Origin: Salisapilia sapeloensis
Taxonomy: Eukaryota > Oomycota > Peronosporomycetes > Peronosporales > Salisapiliaceae
Assembly (NCBI GenBank): GCA_023334545.1
Contig: JAADVB010000150.1
Span: forward strand, 1 to 47,123
Direction of reading: 5' to 3'
Length of the DNA stretch: 47,123 nt
Position numbers and translations under genes: made by a program. Position 1 is the first letter of the stretch. Each line of letters opens with the position of its first letter. This document shows positions 40,764 through 47,123 of this stretch, in pieces. The notes beneath the pieces were generated by a model. The model searched no databases. It had not been told where the DNA came from and was given only the letters and a program-made list of their open reading frames with translations.

Positions 40764-40791
40764 ATCCTTGGTAGAAACAAATGGTCTTTGC

Positions 40792-42670
40792 TTAATTTGT
40801 CGTGGTCGTCGCATACGCATTCGCTTTATGCTTCGGTACGAACCGGAAGTTGTCTGGCACGGGACCAAGCAGCATCTCGGAGATCTTGATCCAATCGACG
40901 GCTTGGTCGCTTGCCATCAATGTCTCCAAGTCGTTCCGGCCGTAGTACGGAGGTGGACGGTCGTTGATGTGCGGTGGCAGGCGATCCAACAGACCGACAG
41001 GAATGTATCGGCAAAGGAATGACTGCCACTCGAGTAGATACCGACGCGTGCGCTCGACGCCCTTGTCGTCAGATCCCCAGTGCTCGAGTCCGAACTTGAC
41101 AAAGTCCTTGAGCATGTCGAGTCGTTCGGAGGCCGAGATGTCCATGTGCCGACGCTCTTTAATCTCCGTTGGTAGCCACGGCTTGATGAGTGCACCTCTG
41201 GCGATCATCGCAGTCGACAGCTTGCCGTCCTTGAGGTGCTGGTCGAACTCTTCGTACGACAGGACGTCTCCACCGCCAATGAACGGGACATGAGGCAGGT
41301 CAGATGACTGCGCCTGGTCACACTGGTAGATGTAGTCCCAATTCGCCGTCTTGGTATATCGCTGTAGCCTCGATCGACCGTGAATAGCCATCGCATCGAC
41401 GTACTGCTCTGCACGTAGCTTGTAGTTCTTGACGACTTCCGTATTCATAAACGCGTTAGCAGCTTTGGTTGCTTGGATCTTTGGCACTAGTTTATGCGCT
41501 ACAGGAGACTTTTCCGACCATCCCGTGCGCATCTTGACGGTAAGACCAGGAGCTGGCTTGCCAGAGGCAGCACTGCCGAGCTCGAGACCCGTGAGTGAAC
41601 CTGACACGACTTCTGTAAGTCGTGGGGGACGATTCATAAGTGCAGACCCGGCGCCGGTCTTGCACACGACGTCGATCGGACAGCCCATGTTGATGTCGAC
41701 AAAGTCCACATCCGTCTCTCTCGCTAAGAGTTCACACACGCGAGCCATCTGATCACCATGAGCTCCAGCGATCTGAACGCCAAAGACGTCTTCACTTTCA
41801 TGACGACGGAGTAGTGCCCATTCGCTCTGCTGCGCCTTCAAAAGGTTCGGAGCTAGCGCCATCTCGCCACACGTGATGTCCGCTCCTTGCTGTTTGAGCA
41901 AACGACGGAATGGCAAGTTGCCAACGGTTGTCAATGGAGCGACATAGATCTTGTCTTTAAAGTCGACAGGCTTACGCTCTGGCAGGAGAGGGCTTTCGTC
42001 TGCATCCACTTGAGCAGTGGCTTTGGACTTGCGCTGTGCCTTCGTCCAGAACGGATACGTATTCTTACGAAGGTGCTGACGGACTGTGTCGTTCAAATTG
42101 TTCGTTTCATGCTCCACGACGTTGTTAGCGTTCTCGACATTGTCGTTCTTATACTCGTCTCCGTTCTTATGGAAATGATGACCGGCGAAACGACAGCTAG
42201 CTCCAAAGCGACAATAGCCAACCGCTTCGAAGACAGGGCAAGTGTCACCTAGATCCTTTCGCTTTTGACGTAGGAAAGTGTCAATGTCATGGCTGAACCT
42301 ACACTCCTCTCCGTATGGACATCCTTCGCCGGACGCGACGGATCGACACAAGTTCTCTGACGGATCCGACTTCACGTCGCTAATAGGACGCTTCTTGAAT
42401 GTACCACCTTTTGAATTGTCCAAGTCTGCTGGGCGTTGAATGACGTCTTCAGGGCGCTTAATGTACCTAAAAGCAGAGCTGGTGAGCAAATGAATGATTG
42501 GTGTGAGATTACTGGAGGCTGTACTTGGCATTCACAGGTGCATCTCCAGTTCGTGGCAATGAAGTGGCCTTGTCCTCTGTTGGAGGGCTTGCAGTTGCTG
42601 GAACTGCATTCTCCTGCAACGTTTCTTCGTCGCGCTGGGCCACTGTAGGCTGCTCGTCACTCGTCGCCAT
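40792..42670 (-). CDS. DUS3: tRNA-dihydrouridine(47) synthase, DUS3 type
   Basis: Two exons, 42670-42525 and 42466-40792, with a 58-bp intron; 606 aa, close to yeast Dus3 and human DUS3L. The enzyme uses FMN and NADPH to reduce uridine 47 of the tRNA variable loop and sometimes mRNA uridines. Splicing gives NAKYIKRPEDVIQRP. Two CCCH zinc fingers follow: C-x8-C-x5-C-x3-H (CRSVASGEGCPYGEECRFSH) and a second starting TCPVFEAVGYCRFGASC. The TIM-barrel part begins KIYVAPLTTVGNLPFRRLL and has the active-site block DINMGCPIDVVCKTGAGSAL with the catalytic Cys in NMGCP, MAIHGRSRLQRYTK and FIGGGDVLS for FMN binding, and MIARGALIKPW. All expected motifs are present. A CCAAT element lies about 10 bp upstream of the ATG on the coding strand. 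Confidence 0.95.
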
Positions 42671-44183
42671 CGTCGCGATATTGGTTCGCACTTAGCAATC
42701 GTACTTAATCGCGGTTTAACATGTACTTTCTTTTTCATGGCGCAGTTGAAGTCCGCTTCAATTAACAACTTCCTTCCGTCCACACTACTAGCTCTTAGCT
42801 TGGTACTTCTATTTATGCATCAGCAGCGTATACTTATTGAATGAAATGGATCTTATACCTGTGAGGGATGCTCTTAGAGATGCAGATATCTCGACCTCAT
42901 GTATAAGAGGACGTATAGCGAAAGATCAAAGCCCCTCATCGTTTATGGTACTTCTATCAACAATAATACAGCTACTTGGCATATTCTCTTTCATCACCGA
43001 CTGTGTGCGGTGATCAACTTAGTCTACCTTATTTCTAAGGAATTATTTAAATTCATATAATCTATTAAACTTAGTCGATCTCACGACAGAAGGCTTGGCT
43101 TTATGCTCGCAATATTCGTATGTGCCTCCATACTTTGTTTCTTTATCACGTTTTCAGGTATTTGCTTTTGAACATCTTTTGAGGTATCATGTGTAAATAC
43201 CAGCATCTAGAAGCATTTAATCGACAAGTACTCAACCATGGCTCAATGTGCGTCTTTCTGGGTATCTATGGCATGTTTATAAAGCGATATTTATTGTTGA
43301 AGTGCTTTTACGCTACTTTATTTATGACAGCTTTCATCGATTCATTTAAATTTCATGAACCATGCTCTCCTTAATCATTTTTACTGACAGCTCAAGTTTC
43401 CCCTGCTGCACACCAGCGCTCGCAGTAGTCAAGGATATGGCATTCAGTATCTCTTTGCAATGTAGAGAGATATCTGTTATGGACAAAAATATAGTGGGTC
43501 CTCACGCTAACTAGGTAATTCCAGTCGACACTGCTTATAGCTCACCCTTTGAAAGCATGTAGCTAATGGACGAGTCAAAGGTATCCATGCCATTTATGAT
43601 ATGGTTTAAGGGTAGTGACAACAAACAAAAGTGAAAAGAGATAATGGCCAAACAGGATCTGTAGATGTTTAATCAGTAGGCAGATAAATACAGGTTACCT
43701 TAGTACACTTCGCATATAATAGATGGGTCCATCGTGAAGGGAATGACCATTTATCCAAAGCTTTCGAGTCCTAACTGACGAATGACTTCTCATAAAACTA
43801 ATGTCTAGTATCGACCTAGCTAAACAAGCTATATATGCCGTATCCACCTATGCCTCCACATCGTATGAAAGCTTTTGCTTTAAGTCTAAACTGAGAGCGA
43901 TATGGAAACTCTCCGGACTGTCACTTCTTCATAGTCATAAAATCTGTCTCTTTGACTATTCCTTATTAGAAGCGATGTGTCCAAGTCTTCAACTCCCACA
44001 GTACACGCATTTCCAACTTACATACACCGATCGCTCCATCATCTCCGCAGGTTGCCAGGTCCAACATCGATGCTAGCAGTCCATCATTAATTGACTACAA
44101 TTAGGATTAAATTAACCTGGCTAGTACATAAAAAAACATAAAATACAGACTAATTACGCTTTTCGACCAATATTCGAATCGGG
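42671..44183. other. AT-rich stretch with no recognisable gene
   Basis: About 1.5 kb between the divergent DUS3 and zinc-finger/dioxygenase genes. It is visibly richer in A and T than the genes around it. The longest open frames (about 60 and 90 codons, near 43189-43374 and 43801-44076) show no family resemblance and no coding-like composition. CCAAT boxes occur at both edges: ATTGG at 42680-42684 (DUS3 side) and CCAAT at 44167-44171, each 10-13 bp from a start codon. It could be decayed repeat DNA; I see no terminal repeats. Confidence 0.5.
44167..44171 (+). promoter_or_regulatory. CCAAT box just upstream of the zinc-finger/dioxygenase gene
   Basis: TTTTCGACCAATATTCG ends about 10 bp before the ATG at 44184. 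The same CCAATA core occurs at comparable short distance before DUS3 (minus strand, 42680-42684), the phosphodiesterase gene (30767-30771) and the thiol dioxygenase gene (38267-38271). Confidence 0.45.
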
Positions 44184-46235
44184 ATGGAAGAGTTTGTCAA
44201 TGCAGCCTCTGAGGATGAACAACCATCAGCATCCGAAGGTACTGTCTTCGTACCCAAGATGCGTACAGTTCACGCTGATTGGGACGAATTTGATGCGTAT
44301 TTGGAGGCGTATGAGCGTGATACAGGTCAGCAATATCGTGTCCGTAGCTCGTCGTCCATGGCCAGCTTCCTGAAGAATTTGGAGCAGAAAGGACTCGGCT
44401 CAAGAGGTAGTTATCGTCCCAGAACCTCTCCTTCCTTATTCCCATTTTATACCAAACGACTGCAATGCATTCATGGTTGGGACCGACCTTCACGAGGTTC
44501 TGGACAGCGCAAACGTCGACGCCATGTACTCGAGAACGGCTGCCAGGCGCACATCCTGGTCACCGTCATGTACGACGATGAAAAAGCGACGCATGTAGTC
44601 CGAGTCACTCGCCAGTACAACTACCATACACATCCTCTATTGAATGGCATCAAATTTATGCCGTCTGCACCCGATACGAACCCTCCACCGCCATCCCAAT
44701 CTATCGCCTATGTCAATTCCAGTACCGACGAATGGGACGGTGGAGACGCTCTCTCAAGTCTCTCTCTTCCAGCCTTGTCTCGTTCACCTGCGTTTCCGTT
44801 CGTATTCTACTATAAGCTCATGAAGTTCCAGACGGACATCCAGCTACCTCTTGTAGCGCAAAAGGGGAATGCGAACGAAGCATGTACATCAGTGTCTGAT
44901 CTCGAGCTTTTACTTCGCAAAGAATTCCATCTGCCCTGTGGCTCTAGTGTCTTTGCTGTCCTTCCTGCCGGTGAGTTATACAGTCCCATGCTCCCTCTTG
45001 TCATGCTCAATGCGATCGCAGCTCAGCATCAGGCATTGCATGAATCAGTGGTAGACGCTCTCCCAAGTCTTCATTTTGTTCTCATTGCACGTAGTATGAG
45101 CTCTTTACTAAGGCCACTTCCTCGCCAAGGTGGACTGTGCAGTCCGTTTGACTCGATCCCTATGAGTACCTTGGCTCTTGGACAGGACTGTATTGAGCGT
45201 AGACTAGCTAGAAAAGAGTTTTCTGAACGATTGGTGCAATATGGCTTTGCACAGGTAGAAGTGACGAATGTGGAAGTAAATGCCGTGATGAAAGGATATG
45301 AGTTGGCAGCTAGTTGGTTGACGGAGCAAATTGCCTTGTCTTCTCGGAAGCGATGGAAAGAAGAGATAGAAGTGATGCCTGTAGATCGACAACAAAGACG
45401 GTCACGAGGGTACCAGAGTGACGAGATGGAACTTTTGGAAGGCTTTGCGAATGAAGCATTGCCAACTCATAGTAAGCGGTATGTAGGCTTCAGTGCCGAT
45501 CGATTGAAAGAGTGTCTACAACTACGACCTAGTGTCAATCAGAATGGGTCTGGTTGGCCTCCAAAAGGATTGTTAGATCAGCCGGAATTGGCTACACGGA
45601 TGCAAGAATTGATTCATCGGTTTGATCAAATTGCTCGAGAGTGCCTAGAAGCGATTTGTGATGAACTGAATTTAAATGCCCATTGGATGCTGCATACACT
45701 CTTGGATACCACGAGTATGTCAAATGATCCGAATGTCGTGGAGCTGAGTAACGCCGTGCCAGCACGATATGGTGCTTCCATCTTACAGGTGCTCAAGTTT
45801 AAGAATCGACCGAGAGATGTCGCTGTAGGTGATACGAGTGACGTACAGGCAGATGAAGGATTACTTAAAGTCTTTCCCACTCCAACACATGCAGGTCTTC
45901 ATGTGTGGAATGTTGATCGAATGAATTGGACGGACGTGGAGCAAGGTATCCGGAAGACGACGATGACAGTTGTGGCTGGAGAGACGCTTGGATTTATTAC
46001 GAATGGACATATTCGAGCGCCATTGTATCGAGTCGCGAGTCGAGATGCGGCTGCTGGAGATGACCGACGGATGTCCATGCCATTTTCATTACGTGTGAAG
46101 CCAGAGCAAGTGCTCAATCCGCATGAAGCACCTTATGCACAAAAGACGTGCAGAGAGTTTATGGAGGAATGTGTGCTCCAAAGGAGACCGTGGAGACCGA
46201 TTAAGAGAAATTCGAATGCGACGGAGGACTTTTAG
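44184..46235 (+). CDS. FAR1/FLYWCH-like zinc finger fused to a degenerate 2-oxoglutarate dioxygenase domain
   Basis: One frame of 683 aa. Residues 32-150 look like the WRKY-GCM1/FAR1/FLYWCH-type DNA-binding domain common in MULE-related oomycete proteins: WDEFDAYLEAYERDTG, KRLQCIHGW (Cys95), basic GQRKRRRH, Cys120, and NYHTHPL (His148, His150), giving the C-C-H-x-H zinc set. Residues 205-305 are unassigned. From about 322 to 636 the order of motifs is that of isopenicillin-N-synthase-like dioxygenases: an N-terminal IP...GF segment, GASILQVLKF, then the jelly-roll core ADEGLLKVFPTP, AGLHVW, VVAGETLGFITNGHIRAPLYRV and RRMSMPFSL. The iron triad H-x-D...H reads Gln555-x-Asp557...Tyr615, while the 2-oxoglutarate pair Arg629-x-Ser631 is kept. 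A catalytically dead or altered domain is inferred. An unnoticed intron near residues 74-90 is possible. Confidence 0.75.
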   Translation: MEEFVNAASEDEQPSASEGTVFVPKMRTVHADWDEFDAYLEAYERDTGQQYRVRSSSSMASFLKNLEQKGLGSRGSYRPRTSPSLFPFYTKRLQCIHGWDRPSRGSGQRKRRRHVLENGCQAHILVTVMYDDEKATHVVRVTRQYNYHTHPLLNGIKFMPSAPDTNPPPPSQSIAYVNSSTDEWDGGDALSSLSLPALSRSPAFPFVFYYKLMKFQTDIQLPLVAQKGNANEACTSVSDLELLLRKEFHLPCGSSVFAVLPAGELYSPMLPLVMLNAIAAQHQALHESVVDALPSLHFVLIARSMSSLLRPLPRQGGLCSPFDSIPMSTLALGQDCIERRLARKEFSERLVQYGFAQVEVTNVEVNAVMKGYELAASWLTEQIALSSRKRWKEEIEVMPVDRQQRRSRGYQSDEMELLEGFANEALPTHSKRYVGFSADRLKECLQLRPSVNQNGSGWPPKGLLDQPELATRMQELIHRFDQIARECLEAICDELNLNAHWMLHTLLDTTSMSNDPNVVELSNAVPARYGASILQVLKFKNRPRDVAVGDTSDVQADEGLLKVFPTPTHAGLHVWNVDRMNWTDVEQGIRKTTMTVVAGETLGFITNGHIRAPLYRVASRDAAAGDDRRMSMPFSLRVKPEQVLNPHEAPYAQKTCREFMEECVLQRRPWRPIKRNSNATEDF

Positions 46236-47123
46236 TGTTGGAGAGCATTGCAACTGGTTTTGTTTAGGATTGTAAGTTCGAGAGACGATGCATAGAGTCC
46301 GTTTGAATGTCGAGTTAATGTGTAAAGGCTGAAGCTTTCTTTTCCATCGAAGCAAGTTAGATGCGGGGAGATTGTACTGGTCTACTGAATATGGATATTG
46401 TCTGTACCAAGTGCTTTATTGGCTGTGCTTGATATTGAGCTATTGTACAATCCACTGGATGTACTATGTGTATGTTTTATAGCTTTATAGACACCTTCAA
46501 TTGTACTCGATTCAATTGCAAACCATCAGACGATGATACATGGTAACCTTGATGAGATTGCACGTCGATAATGCTACTTGCTTGATGCAAGCGCAGCTCA
46601 CTCGAAAGGTTTCAAGCTGACCGCTTGAAGTGTAGCTTTACTTCACGTGTATTGTGCTCTTCGAAAGAATTCATTATTGGTTTCACGGCCATGTTGGATG
46701 ATCTCGTGGTCAATATTAGCTTCCAGTTTCGTGTCGAGGTTTTGGAAGCTATAGGAAATTGACATGGTTGATCATAATGATAGAAATAAATTCTGAATGA
46801 AATGAGATTGAAGCTCTACTAATAGCAATAGTGATCCTTCGGTCGTGTTCGCGCATAATACCGATTCTGCATAATTGAGGATTCAGATTTTGTAGCTCTA
46901 TTAACGATAATCGAATCGGGCAATTCCGCGTTCGTTGAGAATGGTCGATTTTGCTTTGCCGCTTGCCAATGGGAATCTAACAAAACGCTTCAATATATCT
47001 TTCTCCCACTACATCGAATGCATAAGCGCGTGCTCTGTACTGCCAATGGATATACGAATTCCTACTCTTGCTCTGTCTCTGTCTTGGTCATTGATGCTAT
47101 CAGGAGGAAGTGATCTTCGAGAA
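46236..47123. other. 3' flanking region without recognisable gene
   Basis: Almost 900 bases after the stop codon of the zinc-finger/dioxygenase gene up to the window end. It is AT-rich with stop codons in all frames and no family resemblance, clear repeat, tRNA or promoter signature. The 3' UTR of the preceding gene lies at its left edge. Confidence 0.5.

Noticed and set aside
43189..43374. Small open frame in the AT-rich intergenic block
   Set aside because: About 60 codons, AT-driven composition, no recognisable motif, no splice partner seen.
43801..44076. About 90-codon open frame upstream of the zinc-finger/dioxygenase gene
   Set aside because: No family resemblance and no supporting context; length is within chance for this composition. 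Transcript evidence could reverse this.
44410..44480. Possible intron within the zinc-finger/dioxygenase gene
   Set aside because: A GTAGTT donor-like site exists, but the frame stays open and no acceptor clearly improves the zinc-finger alignment. Kept as unspliced with a caveat.

Overview
The window looks like a compact, gene-rich piece of an oomycete nuclear genome. That assignment is inference. It rests on the mixture of gene families (GT48 beta-glucan synthase carrying a sugar-porter domain, FHA/cyclic-nucleotide-binding fusion, plant-type thiol dioxygenase, FAR1/FLYWCH-like zinc finger), on tiny GT-AG introns (19 of the 21 I placed are 51-62 bp) and on short intergenic gaps. I cannot name genus or species. 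Sixteen protein genes are supported. I saw no tRNA, rRNA, CRISPR array, intact transposon or prokaryote-type operon.

Layout. 1-1150 holds no gene but contains an old inverted duplication. Then follow a peroxisomal enoyl-CoA isomerase (+), a 6.7-kb glucan synthase/sugar-porter fusion (-), a truncated mitochondrial acyl-CoA-synthetase-like gene (-), MUS81 (+), an HMT1/ABCB6-type half ABC transporter (+), a 12.5-kb intronless VPS13 (-), striatin (+, 8 exons), ribosomal protein uL23 (-, 2 exons), an acid-sphingomyelinase-like phosphodiesterase (+), peptidyl-tRNA hydrolase 2 (-, 3 exons), TRAPPC13 (+, 7 exons), an FHA/CNB protein with a prenylation-type C-terminus (-), an ADO/PCO thiol dioxygenase (+), a CECR2/DDT-like chromatin protein (+), tRNA-dihydrouridine synthase 3 (-) and a zinc finger/2-oxoglutarate-dioxygenase-like fusion (+). 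The stretch 42671-44183 and the tail 46236-47123 are AT-rich and without recognisable genes.

Organisation. Genes mostly alternate strands, so they form divergent pairs sharing short promoters (76 bp between the PTH2 and TRAPPC13 start codons, 148 bp for uL23/phosphodiesterase, 187 bp for VPS13/striatin) and convergent pairs whose stop codons are as close as 28 and 46 bp. A CCAATA-type box lies just upstream of several start codons. Most genes are housekeeping: membrane contact and trafficking (VPS13, TRAPPC13, striatin), translation and RNA modification (uL23, PTH2, DUS3), DNA repair (MUS81), lipid breakdown and wall synthesis. They do not form a single pathway.

The most unusual items are the DNA-binding-like zinc finger joined to a dioxygenase fold that has lost two of its three iron ligands (44184-46235), the glucan synthase with an attached sugar-porter domain, and the FHA/CNB protein with a CaaX-type end. 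All splice coordinates were placed by hand from GT-AG boundaries, reading frame and family similarity, without transcript evidence.
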